Below are positions 36,158 through 45,395 of a stretch of DNA of 64,000 nt, piece by piece; position 1 is the first letter of the stretch; each line of letters begins with the position of its first letter. Where the stretch lies: contig NZ_CP086235.1 in assembly GCF_023612095.1 (NCBI RefSeq), positions 3,607,501 to 3,671,500 of the forward strand, given 5' to 3'. The notes under the pieces are model-generated. The model made no database searches. It was not told the DNA's origin and saw only the letters and a list, made by a program, of their open reading frames with translations. Origin of the DNA: Cytobacillus firmus (GTDB lineage Bacteria; Bacillota; Bacilli; Bacillales; Cytobacillaceae). The position numbers and the translations under genes were made by a program.

Positions 36158-37312
36158 TTAATTAAATTCCTTAAATGCTCCTTCTTCAATAACTAAAACG
36201 GTCGGATCCATCACGACATCTCCTTCTTCATCGAAAGAGAACTCTCCAAGAATCCCATTAAAGCCCTTGACCTCAGCCAGAGCATCACGGAGTGCATCAC
36301 GGTCAGCTTCACCGGCATTCTTCAATGCCTCAGCCATTATGTAAAGCGCATCGTATGCCTGTGCTGCAAACTGATCTGGCTTTTTGCCGTATTCCTTTTC
36401 ATATTTACTTACAAATTCCTTGACCTTATCATCTTCTTTTTCACCATACCATGGAGTTGCCACAATGAGACCATCTGCTGCATCCCCTGCAATATTGATG
36501 ACCTCAGGAGAATTGAAGCCGTTTCCTCCGACAAATGGAACATCAATGCCCATTTTCCTGGCCTGATCCATGATGACGGCACCTTCATTGTATAGAGCCG
36601 AAGCCAGAATTAGGTCCGGTTTTAAGCCTTTAATTTTTGTCAGCTGAGCATTATAATCTGATTGGCCTTTTTGGAATGTTTCAGTCGTTAAGATTTCAAG
36701 ACCCTTCTCTTCCGCTGCTTTTTTCATTGTGTCAAAGCCTGATTTTGTAAAAACATCATCATTTCCATATAGAATTGCTACTTTTTTAGCATCATATTTT
36801 TCAATGGCTTTATCTATTGCAGCCGGAATCGCCAATGCTTCAGGCAGCGAGTTGCGGAAGACATAGTCCCCAATTTGCGGAATCCCTTCTGCCGTTGTTG
36901 AAGTCCCCATGATCGGCACTCCGTTCAGGTCGGCTTCCGGACCGACTACGTTCATTTCTGTACTTAAGGTAGGCCCGATAATGGCCGTCACATTTTCTGA
37001 ATTCATAAGCTTCTGCGCTGCCGTCAATGCCTGATCCTGCTTGCCGGCAGAATCCTCAATTACAAGGTTTATCTTGACTTCTCCCTTGCCATTGATTTCT
37101 TCCTGTGCAAGCTTTAAGCCATTTGTGATCGCTTCACCATAAGCTGCACCCGGTCCGCTGATATAAGAAATAACACCAATATCCGCTTTAACAGCTCCTC
37201 CGCTGCTCTCCCCATCCTCATCCCCTGCCGCCTGATTGCCGCCGCATGCAGAGAGGACAAGCAAACTGGATAATGCCGTAAATTGAGCAAATTTCTTCAA
37301 CTGCTTTCTCAT
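36158..37312 (-). CDS. livJ: branched-chain amino acid ABC transporter substrate-binding lipoprotein
   Basis: 384 residues. Signal peptide with lipobox LSACGG (Cys23 lipidated), an acidic linker, then the type I periplasmic-binding fold: IGVISYISGPGAAYGEAITN, TAIIGPTLSTEMNVVGPEA, VAILYGNDDVFTKSGFDTM. It is the extracellular receptor of the liv system. GGGGGTAAG lies upstream of the ATG. First gene of the operon, in contrast to the peptide importer at 7-13 kb. Ligand assignment (Leu/Ile/Val) rests on operon content. Confidence 0.92.
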   Translation of the reverse strand: MRKQLKKFAQFTALSSLLVLSACGGNQAAGDEDGESSGGAVKADIGVISYISGPGAAYGEAITNGLKLAQEEINGKGEVKINLVIEDSAGKQDQALTAAQKLMNSENVTAIIGPTLSTEMNVVGPEADLNGVPIMGTSTTAEGIPQIGDYVFRNSLPEALAIPAAIDKAIEKYDAKKVAILYGNDDVFTKSGFDTMKKAAEEKGLEILTTETFQKGQSDYNAQLTKIKGLKPDLILASALYNEGAVIMDQARKMGIDVPFVGGNGFNSPEVINIAGDAADGLIVATPWYGEKEDDKVKEFVSKYEKEYGKKPDQFAAQAYDALYIMAEALKNAGEADRDALRDALAEVKGFNGILGEFSFDEEGDVVMDPTVLVIEEGAFKEFN

Positions 37313-37573
37313 TTTCTCTTACCCCCGTTTTCTGAAATAAAGAAATATTCAAAACTATATTACTATTTAAATACAAATGCTTGTCATTGTAAACAATAAT
37401 ATGGAAACTTTTCTTACATATTAATTAGGAGCGGAATATGGAAAATGCAGCCTTTCATTGTCTTCTGTCAACAATAGATTGATTGAATCTTTGTTTTTTA
37501 TGAACATTGTCGTAACTTGTCACAGAATTGTAAGATTAATCTAAAGATATAACCATTGGAGGTGCTTGTTAAA

Positions 37574-38491
37574 ATGGAAGCGATTACAAGGGACTTTTTC
37601 CTATATTTATCTAAAAATAGCTTACTGAATAAAATCGCCCAGAATAAAGGCGGAAGTTTTGCCGCAGGAAAATTAATAGGCGGGGTTGATTTCAAAAGCA
37701 GCGTCCGCTTTATCAGGGATCTGAATAACCAGGGACTTTCTGTAACAGTGGATCATTTGGGGGAATTTGTTGACTCCGTGGAAGTGGCGAATGAACGGAC
37801 TGAGGAATGCATTTCAACCATTGAAATGATCAGCAAAGAAGGACTTGATTCACAAGTATCCCTGAAAATGACTTCTCTTGGTCTGGATATTGATCATGAT
37901 CTTGTTGTTAAAAACATGACCAGAATTCTTGATACTGCCGAAAAGCATAAGATCATGGTGACAATCGATATGGAGGATGTGCCGCGCTGCCAGGCAACGA
38001 TCGATTTATTTAAACAGTTTAAAGAGAAGTACAGTTGTGTAAGCACCGTTCTGCAGGCGTACCTGTACCGGACTGAACAGGATCTCGCGGATCTGGGGAA
38101 ATACCAGCCCTTCTTAAGACTGGTAAAAGGCGCTTATAAAGAAGCACCTGAGCACGCATTTCCGGAGAAGACTGATGTTGATGAGAACTATAAGAAATTA
38201 ATAGAACAAAGTCTCTTAAACGGAAACTATACAGCAATAGCTTCTCATGATGACCAAATCATCGAGTACACAAAAGAATTAGCCAAGAAGCATAACATTT
38301 CAAACGAACGTTTCGAGTTTCAAATGCTTTATGGCATGAGGAATAAAACACAGCTGGAGCTTGCAAAGCAAGGCTATAGGATGCGTGTTTATGTACCATA
38401 CGGCATGGACTGGTACGGCTATTTCATGAGAAGGCTTGCTGAACGGCCGGCTAATATTGCATTTGCTTTTAAGGGCATTTTCAAGAAATAA
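37574..38491 (+). CDS. putB: proline dehydrogenase
   Basis: 305 residues (B. subtilis PutB 303). FAD enzyme that oxidises proline to pyrroline-5-carboxylate and feeds electrons to the membrane. Motifs of the monofunctional PRODH barrel are present: VTIDMED, VLQAYLYRTEQDL, RLVKGAYKEA, IASHDDQII, FEFQMLYGM and YGMDWYGYFMRRLAERPAN, the last holding the Arg pair that binds proline carboxylate. ATG 37574 follows GGAGGT by 10 bases. First gene of a put cluster with putP and putR; no putC (P5C dehydrogenase) is present here. Confidence 0.93.
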   Translation: MEAITRDFFLYLSKNSLLNKIAQNKGGSFAAGKLIGGVDFKSSVRFIRDLNNQGLSVTVDHLGEFVDSVEVANERTEECISTIEMISKEGLDSQVSLKMTSLGLDIDHDLVVKNMTRILDTAEKHKIMVTIDMEDVPRCQATIDLFKQFKEKYSCVSTVLQAYLYRTEQDLADLGKYQPFLRLVKGAYKEAPEHAFPEKTDVDENYKKLIEQSLLNGNYTAIASHDDQIIEYTKELAKKHNISNERFEFQMLYGMRNKTQLELAKQGYRMRVYVPYGMDWYGYFMRRLAERPANIAFAFKGIFKK

Positions 38492-38556
38492 TATTTTTCT
38501 TCTAAAATATTAAATTATAACTATAATAAAAAGAAACCATTCTTGATTTCTAGGTA

Positions 38557-38584
38557 ATGAGAAAGCAAACCACCGCTTTCTCAT
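38557..38584 (+). terminator. hairpin between putB and putP
   Basis: A perfect 10-bp stem ATGAGAAAGC with GCTTTCTCAT, followed by CGCTTATTTTATC. Likely a partial terminator or attenuator within the put cluster. Confidence 0.55.
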
Positions 38585-38636
38585 CGCTTATTTTATCTAA
38601 ATATTTTGTTAAACCAACAAAAAGGAGGCTGACAAA

Positions 38637-40100
38637 ATGGATTATGCATTAATTATTTCCATTACCGTGTATATGATTGGGATGCTTTGGATTGGCTATT
38701 ATGCGTATAAACGGACTTCCAATCTATCAGATTACATGCTTGGAGGACGAACATTGGGTCCTGCGGTAACCGCTTTAAGCGCGGGTGCTTCCGATATGAG
38801 CGGATGGCTTTTGATGGGCCTTCCTGGAGCCATGTATGCCACTGGCCTGAGCGCTTCCTGGATTGTCATCGGCTTGACTCTTGGGGCATGGGCAAACTGG
38901 ATTTATGTGGCACCAAGGCTCCGCACGTATACTGAGGTAGCCAATGATTCTATTACGATTCCAGGTTATTTAGAAAACCGGTTCGGGGATGCTTCCAAAA
39001 TCCTTCGCCTGATTTCAGGATTAGTTATCTTAATTTTCTTTACCTTTTATGTATCATCAGGCATGGTTTCCGGGGGCGTTTTATTCCAGAGCACTTTCGG
39101 GCTGGATTACCACACAGGTTTATGGATCATTACAGGTGTTGTGGTTGCGTATACACTATTTGGAGGATTTCTTGCAGTTAGCTTGACAGACTTTGTTCAG
39201 GGTCTGATTATGTTTCTCGCCCTCATTCTTGTACCAATCGTAACCCTTTTCCATGTAGGAGGATTTGGGCCGGCCATTGATACTGCCAGAACAATTAATC
39301 CAGCTTTCCTTGATATCTTTAAAGGGACAAGTCTATTAGGCATCGTATCCCTTTTTGCATGGGGCCTTGGCTATTTTGGACAGCCACATATTATCGTCCG
39401 CTTTATGGCTATCAGTTCTGTTAAAGAAATCAAGAAAGCCACCCGCATTGGGATGGGCTGGATGGTTTTCTCGAGTATTGGCGCTATGCTGACTGGTTTT
39501 GTGGGAATTGCTTATGTGGCGGATACAGGCATTAGCATCGAAGATCCCGAAACGATCTTCATCCTCCTTGGCGAGGTCTTATTCCACCCGATCATTACCG
39601 GCTTTTTAATCTCGGCTATCCTTGCGGCTATCATGAGTACTATCTCATCACAGCTGCTAGTTACATCAAGCTCATTAACGGAGGATTTATATAAGACATT
39701 CTTCCGCCGCTCTGCTACAGATAAAGAATTGGTTACAATAGGAAGATTATCTGTATTGCTGGTTTCTATCATTGCCTTATTTATCTCATGGGAGAAAAAT
39801 GAAACGATTCTCGACCTTGTGGGTTATGCATGGGCTGGTTTCGGATCCGCTTTCGGTCCGCTTATCATCCTCAGCTTATACTGGAAGCGCATGACAAGAT
39901 GGGGAGCATTAGCCGGGATGATTGTTGGAGCAAGCACCGTCATCATTTGGTCTCAATCCGGATTATCGGACCTCCTTTATGAAATGATTCCAGGCTTTGC
40001 TGCCAGCTTACTTGCCATCATCGTGGTGAGTCTTCTGACTGAAAAACCATCTGTTGAAGTTGAAAAACAGTTTGAAGACTTTGAAAAAATCTTAAAATAA
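38637..40100 (+). CDS. putP: sodium/proline symporter
   Basis: 487 residues, about 13 hydrophobic helices, SSS family. Characteristic segments are the N-terminal YKRTSNLSDYMLGGRTLGPAV, LSAGASDMSGWLLMGLPGA (sodium site region), GYLENRFGD, GYFGQPHIIVRFMA and the ILAAIMSTISSQLLVTSSS sodium-binding helix. It imports proline with Na+. AAAGGAGG lies 8 bases before the ATG. Acts with PutB for use of proline as a carbon and nitrogen source. Confidence 0.95.
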   Translation: MDYALIISITVYMIGMLWIGYYAYKRTSNLSDYMLGGRTLGPAVTALSAGASDMSGWLLMGLPGAMYATGLSASWIVIGLTLGAWANWIYVAPRLRTYTEVANDSITIPGYLENRFGDASKILRLISGLVILIFFTFYVSSGMVSGGVLFQSTFGLDYHTGLWIITGVVVAYTLFGGFLAVSLTDFVQGLIMFLALILVPIVTLFHVGGFGPAIDTARTINPAFLDIFKGTSLLGIVSLFAWGLGYFGQPHIIVRFMAISSVKEIKKATRIGMGWMVFSSIGAMLTGFVGIAYVADTGISIEDPETIFILLGEVLFHPIITGFLISAILAAIMSTISSQLLVTSSSLTEDLYKTFFRRSATDKELVTIGRLSVLLVSIIALFISWEKNETILDLVGYAWAGFGSAFGPLIILSLYWKRMTRWGALAGMIVGASTVIIWSQSGLSDLLYEMIPGFAASLLAIIVVSLLTEKPSVEVEKQFEDFEKILK

Positions 40101-40113
40101 ACTAGACTTATCA

Positions 40114-40149
40114 GGACTGGGCAAAGAAAATGCCCGGTCCTTTTTCTTT
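40114..40149 (+). terminator. terminator of putP
   Basis: A 10-bp stem GGACTGGGCA with TGCCCGGTCC (one G-T), loop AAGAAAA, then TTTTTCTTT. Confidence 0.88.
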
Positions 40150-40159
40150 CGACAAAATT

Positions 40160-40180
40160 CGGGTGGTGCCTGTCACCGTT
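40160..40180. repeat. short quasi-palindromic motif GGTG-GTGCCTGTCACC
   Basis: GGGTGGTGCCTGTCACC between putP and putR; its core GGTGCCTGTCACC is a near-perfect inverted repeat. I recall very similar motifs (GGTGACAGGCACC) in intergenic DNA of many Bacillus genomes, but this is the only copy I noticed in the window. Confidence 0.4.
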
Positions 40181-40221
40181 TTTCACTATAATAAGAACAG
40201 CAATAATGAGGAGGGAGCTTA

Positions 40222-41451
40222 ATGAGCCAGCCGCTGGAGAAAATCCTTAGTTTGACTGATATTGATGAGATTACAGAAATGGTCAGCACTTTTTTGAAGA
40301 AGCCTGTTGTCATCGAGGATGAGCAATTCTCGCTGCTGGCTTATAGCTCGTATTATATAGAGCATTTTGATTTGGCGAACCAGCAGACTATATTTTCGAA
40401 GAGATGGCCGATTCCCATTTTGGAGAAATTTATGGATGAAGGCATTGTTGATCAGTTAAAGACAATCCCTGAGCCTTTCAGAATTAAGAAGATGGAAGAA
40501 ATCGGCCTTAACCAGCGTGTAGTTGTAAGCGCTAAATATAAAGAGCAGATACTTGGATTTATCTGGGTTCAGGAATTGGACGGCAGTCTGTCAGAAAGCG
40601 AAATGAAGTTTCTTCATGACGTTTCCTTCCATATTGGAAAGCTTTTATATCAGAAAAACCTGAAGAAGCTGCGCAAAGAAGAAGAAAAACATCAATTTTA
40701 TCAAAAGATTATTGATCGCACCTACCAGACGGAAGATCAGATTAAGTGGGAAGCTGCCAATGTGAAAATCATCCTTCCGGAGGCCTTTATCATCAATGTA
40801 TTTACGGTCGTACAGGGAGATGAAGAGATGTTTGCGGAATTAAATGAAACCGTTCGGCTGTTCGCTAATGCCCTCAGCCATCCCGCTCACATCTTTACGA
40901 ATCAGCATGAAATCATCGTGATGATCGGCAGCAGCTCCCCTGCACCCGGCAGCCTTTCAGAAGACGCACACGAATTAACCAATACCGTTCTAAGCCAATT
41001 CAGGCAGCAGACTGTGTATGCAGGGATCGGAGGAGAATATTCCTCCATCCTAAATCTGCGCAAAAGCTACCGGGAAGCCCTGGAGGTCATCAAGGCAGCC
41101 AAGTTCATTGGCTCGCCTGAAGAACTGCCTTATGAATATAAAAAGCTTTGGGTGTTCCGTTACCTGGAACCAATCGCCCAGCATAACAGCACGACAAACT
41201 ATGTAAATGAAGACCTTATGAAGCTGCAGAAAAAAGACCTGGAAAGTCAAACCAGCCTTTTGAAGACGCTTGAAGTCTATTTATTGAACAACTGCCGCCT
41301 CAAGCCGACGGCTGAACAGCTTTTCATTCATACCAATACATTAAAATACCGAATGAAGCAAATTACCGACCTGACCTCAATCGACTTTGACGACTTTAAC
41401 ACAAGATGCCAGCTGTATATTGATTTACAGCTTCTTAAGCGGAGGAAATAA
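40222..41451 (+). CDS. putR: PucR-family transcriptional activator of proline use
   Basis: 409 residues: an N-terminal sensory part, a middle GGDEF-like CdaR domain (about 170-300), and a C-terminal PucR helix-turn-helix at about 350-405 (VYLLNNCRLKPTAEQLFIHT then NTLKYRMKQITDLTSIDF). In B. subtilis PutR activates putBCP in response to proline; the location directly after putBP supports the same role. GGAGGGAG lies 5 bases before the ATG. It is transcribed separately, after a terminator. Confidence 0.9.
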   Translation: MSQPLEKILSLTDIDEITEMVSTFLKKPVVIEDEQFSLLAYSSYYIEHFDLANQQTIFSKRWPIPILEKFMDEGIVDQLKTIPEPFRIKKMEEIGLNQRVVVSAKYKEQILGFIWVQELDGSLSESEMKFLHDVSFHIGKLLYQKNLKKLRKEEEKHQFYQKIIDRTYQTEDQIKWEAANVKIILPEAFIINVFTVVQGDEEMFAELNETVRLFANALSHPAHIFTNQHEIIVMIGSSSPAPGSLSEDAHELTNTVLSQFRQQTVYAGIGGEYSSILNLRKSYREALEVIKAAKFIGSPEELPYEYKKLWVFRYLEPIAQHNSTTNYVNEDLMKLQKKDLESQTSLLKTLEVYLLNNCRLKPTAEQLFIHTNTLKYRMKQITDLTSIDFDDFNTRCQLYIDLQLLKRRK

Positions 41452-41480
41452 GAATGCGGGGAGACTAAGTTCCCCAAAAG

Positions 41481-41515
41481 AAATGCCTGTCCCCTTTCCA
41501 GGGAGCAGGCATTTT
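41481..41515. terminator. terminator between putR and the small membrane protein gene
   Basis: Stem AAATGCCTG with CAGGCATTT plus inner CCC/GGG, loop CTTTCCA, then TTATC on the plus strand; the genes converge. Confidence 0.8.
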
Positions 41516-41699
41516 ATCGTTCTTCTTTTTCCGGCTTGAATAAAAAATAGGAGATAACACCTGATAATAGTGCTGCACCGGCTGCTATCAACAAGCGGAT
41601 CATCAGGTCTATCTGCTGATAATCCTTATTCAGCATCCACATGGCAGCCCCGGCTACAAGTATCATAATGGGAATGACAATAAGCTTTCTATTTTTCAA
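41514..41699 (-). CDS. small two-helix membrane protein
   Basis: 61 residues: helix 1 about 6-22 (LIVIPIMILVAGAAMWML), a short polar loop, helix 2 about 34-52 (LIAAGAALLSGVISYFLF), and a charged end KPEKEER. The start appears to be TTG with AAAGGAT 10 bases upstream. I do not recognise a family. The gene is probably real because of its clean helix pattern and the terminator at its end. Confidence 0.6.
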   Translation of the reverse strand: MKNRKLIVIPIMILVAGAAMWMLNKDYQQIDLMIRLLIAAGAALLSGVISYFLFKPEKEER

Positions 41700-41926
41700 G
41701 ATTTCTTACATCCTTTCGTGCTCGTGCTAGTCATAACTATTATATAAGAATTAAACAAAAATAGATAATAGCATCCGCTTTTGCAAACCCTTCCAATTTT
41801 CTTAATTATTAAACCTTATTTTTTTCCTCTCATTCCCTTTACAAAGGGGCTTGATGGGCTTTATAATCCCGTTGTTCCACTTTTTACGGAATCCGAAAAA
41901 ATACTATAAAAAAGGAGGTTGCGGCG

Positions 41927-42775
41927 ATGCGGCAAAAACTATTTTCTTTTATGATGATCAACCTGGGAGCTTTCCTGGTTTCTATAAATGTCCATTTTTT
42001 CTTGTCCCCCAATAATTTAGCAACAGGAGGGGTCAGCGGATTGTCGATTATCATGAATGATTTATTTCCCGATTTCTCGATTGGTACATTCATGATTCTT
42101 GTCAATTTAATATTGTTTGCAGTTGGGTTTGTTTTTCTTGGATCTGGTTTTGGGGCAAAAACCATTTATGCAAGCTTTGCGCTGTCCTTTTATGTGTGGG
42201 CGCTTGAGAAGTTCGCCCCGATGGCCCATCCGCTTAGTGATGACTTGCTTATTCAGCTGATTATCGGGCAATGCATCGCCGCAACCGGCATGGCGATTGT
42301 GTTTAACCAGCAGGCATCCACTGGCGGGACAGACATCATCGCTATGATTTTTAATAAATATTTAAATATTGAAGTTGGCAGAGGCGTGCTTCTGGCTGAT
42401 TTATCCATTGCCCTGTCTTCCGCCATTCTATTTGGTCCGCAAGTGGGCATGTATGCCTTTTTTGGGGTCATTATTAATGGATTAGTGATTGATTATGCAC
42501 TTCAGCAATTCAATTCAAACAAGGAAATTGTGATTATCAGCCACCACAGTGATGAAATTAAAACCTATATTGTCCATGAACTTGGGAAGGGTGCAACCAT
42601 TCACACGGCAACAGGCGCATTCACTTCAGATAAGAAAGAAGTCATTACAACTATCCTGTGCAGAAAAGATTTTACAAAGCTGAAAGGCTACATTACCCAG
42701 GTTGATAATAAAGCATTTATCACTGTTCATACCATGAATGAAATACTCGGCCAAAATTTTAAACGGCTGGCATAA
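41927..42775 (+). CDS. YitT family membrane protein
   Basis: 282 residues: five to six hydrophobic helices (residues 8-175, YitT_membrane domain with LSPNNLATGGVSGLSII and QQASTGGTDIIAMIFNKY motifs) and a C-terminal soluble DUF2179 domain (about 190-280, IISHHSDEIKTYIVHELGKG). Bacillus genomes carry several paralogues of unknown function, possibly transporters. AAAGGAGG lies 8 bases before the ATG, with a terminator 5 bases after the stop. Confidence 0.9.
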   Translation: MRQKLFSFMMINLGAFLVSINVHFFLSPNNLATGGVSGLSIIMNDLFPDFSIGTFMILVNLILFAVGFVFLGSGFGAKTIYASFALSFYVWALEKFAPMAHPLSDDLLIQLIIGQCIAATGMAIVFNQQASTGGTDIIAMIFNKYLNIEVGRGVLLADLSIALSSAILFGPQVGMYAFFGVIINGLVIDYALQQFNSNKEIVIISHHSDEIKTYIVHELGKGATIHTATGAFTSDKKEVITTILCRKDFTKLKGYITQVDNKAFITVHTMNEILGQNFKRLA

Positions 42776-42780
42776 TTGGC

Positions 42781-42816
42781 AAAGCTTCATCCGCAATGGA
42801 TGGAGCTTTATTTTAT
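42781..42816 (+). terminator. terminator of the YitT gene
   Basis: Stem AAAGCTTCATCC with GGATGGAGCTTT (one G-T), loop GCAAT, then ATTTTATC. A second hairpin, GCGGTCC with GGGCCGC and TTTTTT (42849-42875), follows. Confidence 0.8.
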
Positions 42817-42939
42817 CTGCAGTGAGCCAGCGATTTTGTAAAATCAGTGCGGTCCTCCTAATGGGCCGCTTTTTTGTTTGCCTGATTTTGGTTTTAAATA
42901 AACCCCTTGTGGAATAGGGTAAAAAAGGAGGCGTTTATC

Positions 42940-43569
42940 ATGAAGGTGATTGTAATCGGTGCCAATGGGGATGTCGGTGAGCATGTAATCAGGAAGCTCG
43001 CAGAAAGGAAGCATGAAGCTCTTGCCGTTGCGGCAAATGAAAACCAAATTGAGGATCTAATCAAGCTCGGAGCGGCACAGGCAATTGTTTATGATGAGGA
43101 AAAGCTGATCCCCTATCTTCAGGCATCAGATGCCGTGATTTATTTAACAGGCGTCAATCCTAAAAAACATACAGGCAAAACCGTTATGGTCGATCACCAA
43201 TCTATATCCGACATCATCCAATTGGCACAAAAATCAGGTGTCAGGAGATTTGTGATGATGAGTGCCGTTAAAGCAGAGGAAAGCGAAACAGACCCTTCCC
43301 GCAAAATAGCGGCAAAGGATCTTCCGGAGGATATGCTCAAAGCTGCCAATCTGGTATACACAGTGATCCGGATTGGCCAATTGACGGACAATCCCGGGAA
43401 CGGAACCATTACCTTGTCTGAGAAAATCCATGACCGAAAGGCTGAAATACCCCGCGAGGACGCTGCTGAAGTTCTGGTAGAGTCCCTTGACAAAGAAGCG
43501 ATCTTTCATTCAACCATTGAAGCAGCCTCGGGAGACACCCCTATCAGTGAAGCCCTAAGCCAGTTTTAA
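42940..43569 (+). CDS. NAD(P)H-binding atypical SDR protein (YhfK/YwnB-like)
   Basis: 209 residues. Rossmann motif VIGANGDVGEHV (5-16), then VIYLTGVNPKK and SGVRRFVMMSAVKAEESE, where the classical Tyr-Lys pair is missing, as in the NmrA-like/atypical SDR group. The start ATG 42940 follows GGAGG by 8 bases; the frame back to 42907 is not supported. It lies 15 bases before the YerD-like gene and is probably in one transcript with it. Confidence 0.85.
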   Translation: MKVIVIGANGDVGEHVIRKLAERKHEALAVAANENQIEDLIKLGAAQAIVYDEEKLIPYLQASDAVIYLTGVNPKKHTGKTVMVDHQSISDIIQLAQKSGVRRFVMMSAVKAEESETDPSRKIAAKDLPEDMLKAANLVYTVIRIGQLTDNPGNGTITLSEKIHDRKAEIPREDAAEVLVESLDKEAIFHSTIEAASGDTPISEALSQF

Positions 43570-43584
43570 TAGAAGGAGGATAAA

Positions 43585-45192
43585 ATGAGTTTAACAGATT
43601 ACCTTGTCATAGCATTATTCGTATTTATCTCATTGGTTATTTTTGTACCGGTCATTCTATTTATTTATTGGTATGTAAAAGATGACAGGCAGAAACAGCA
43701 CTCTATATTGAGGAACTTCCCGGTAATCGGAAAGGTGCGATATTTCGCAGAAAATGTGGGGCCTGAGCTAAGACAATACCTGTTCAATAATGATACAGAA
43801 GGCAAGCCATTTTCCAGAAAGGAATACCAGGATGTTGTCAAAGCCGGCAAATACAAAGAAAGATTAATAGGCTTCGGATCGATAAGAGATTTTGACGAAG
43901 AAGGCTTTTATATACGAAATACCTTATTCCCCAAACTGGTAGATGAAATGAAAGTGGATAACACAAAGAAAATAAACACACGTGTTTATAAGGTCGATGG
44001 GGATAATCTTTTTTCCCGAAAGGAGCACAGCGAAGAAAAATTGGCTGATCCCTACTATCTTCGGGATGAGGATGCGGTCGTACTGGGAGAAAATAGCTGC
44101 CGGCAGCCATTCAGGGTTAAAGGTCTTGTCGGACAATCGGCCATGAGCTATGGATCTCTCGGTGAAAAAGCCATCACGGCCCTTTCCAAAGGGCTTGGCC
44201 TTGCAGGAGGAACCTGGATGAATACCGGTGAAGGCGGCCTGTCTCAGTATCATTTAGCCGGCAGCCCGGACATCATTATGCAAATCGGTCCTGATATGTT
44301 CGGTGTCCGAAAGGCCAATGGGGAATTCTCATGGGAAGAATTTAAAAAGAAAAGTGAAATACATGAGGTCAAGGCCTTTGAACTCAAGCTTGCACAGGGT
44401 GCAAAAACCCGCGGCGGCCATGTGGAAGGCGAAAAAGTAACCGAAGAAATCGCCAGTATCCGGCTTGTCGAAGTCGGCAAAACCATTAACAGTCCAAACC
44501 GTTTCTATGAATTTGATAATGTCCCTTCCATGTTCGATTTTATAGAGGAGCTCAGAAGTGTTGGCGGAAAGCCTGTCGGTATGAAAATTGTAGTAGGTGA
44601 CCTGGATGCTCTTGAAAACATGATTTCCTATATGAAGGAGAGCGGCAAAGGCCCTGATTTCATCACAGTGGATGGCGGTGAAGGCGGAACAGGGGCGACT
44701 TATCAGGAGCTTGCAGACAGTGTGGGGCTCCCTATCCAATCCGCCCTGACAGTTGTCGATGAAATGCTGAGGGAGTATGGGGTACGGGACCGTGTGAAAA
44801 TCATCGCTTCCGGTAAATTAATCACTCCTGATAAAATTGCCATTGCGCTTGCGATGGGAGCGGATCTGGTCAATATTGCCCGGGGTTTTATGATCAGCGT
44901 CGGCTGCATTATGGCCGGTGTCTGCCATACCAATCACTGCCCGGCAGGGGTGGCGACAACCGACAAAAAGCTTCAGGACGGATTAATTGTTGAGGAAAAA
45001 CATTACCGTGTCTGCAACTATATCATTTCGCTCAGAGAAGGGTTATACAATCTGGCGGCAGCGGCAGGAATTGATAACCCCACCCAGTTTGAAAGAAAAC
45101 ATATTGTCCATAAAGATAAATTCGGGAGAGTCTCTCCTATCGAGGATATTCTGCATGCCGCCAAACGCGCACAGCTGCAGAAGGAAAACTAA
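43585..45192 (+). CDS. FMN-binding glutamate synthase-domain protein (YerD-like)
   Basis: 535 residues (B. subtilis YerD 525). An N-terminal membrane helix (about 8-30) is followed by only the GltB synthase barrel: MSYGSLGEKAITALSKG, GAKTRGGHVEGEKV, TVDGGEGGTGATY and the Fe-S cysteines GCIMAGVCHTNHCPAGVAT (C-x5-C-x4-C). It lacks the glutaminase and GXGXG domains, so it cannot be a complete glutamate synthase; the archaeal-type stand-alone synthase domain is the nearest described role. GGAGGA lies 4-5 bases before the ATG. Confidence 0.9.
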   Translation: MSLTDYLVIALFVFISLVIFVPVILFIYWYVKDDRQKQHSILRNFPVIGKVRYFAENVGPELRQYLFNNDTEGKPFSRKEYQDVVKAGKYKERLIGFGSIRDFDEEGFYIRNTLFPKLVDEMKVDNTKKINTRVYKVDGDNLFSRKEHSEEKLADPYYLRDEDAVVLGENSCRQPFRVKGLVGQSAMSYGSLGEKAITALSKGLGLAGGTWMNTGEGGLSQYHLAGSPDIIMQIGPDMFGVRKANGEFSWEEFKKKSEIHEVKAFELKLAQGAKTRGGHVEGEKVTEEIASIRLVEVGKTINSPNRFYEFDNVPSMFDFIEELRSVGGKPVGMKIVVGDLDALENMISYMKESGKGPDFITVDGGEGGTGATYQELADSVGLPIQSALTVVDEMLREYGVRDRVKIIASGKLITPDKIAIALAMGADLVNIARGFMISVGCIMAGVCHTNHCPAGVATTDKKLQDGLIVEEKHYRVCNYIISLREGLYNLAAAAGIDNPTQFERKHIVHKDKFGRVSPIEDILHAAKRAQLQKEN

Positions 45193-45203
45193 ACAAATGG
45201 AAG

Positions 45204-45229
45204 CCCGGTCCTGAATGGTCCGGGTTTTT
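45204..45229 (+). terminator. terminator of the YerD-like gene
   Basis: Stem CCCGGTCC with GGTCCGGG (one mismatch), loop TGAAT, then TTTTT. Confidence 0.8.
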
Positions 45230-45395
45230 ATAAGAAATAGGATTTACCATCCGCACCTTTTTCTGACATAAAAGCAGGACTATCGTGTTATTTTGAGGTT
45301 ATCATTCGAAATCCCCCCGCAATAAAGGTATAATTTAGTTTGGTAAAAAAATAGATACCGAGAAAAAAAGTGTTTACATAAGGGAGGATTTTAGG

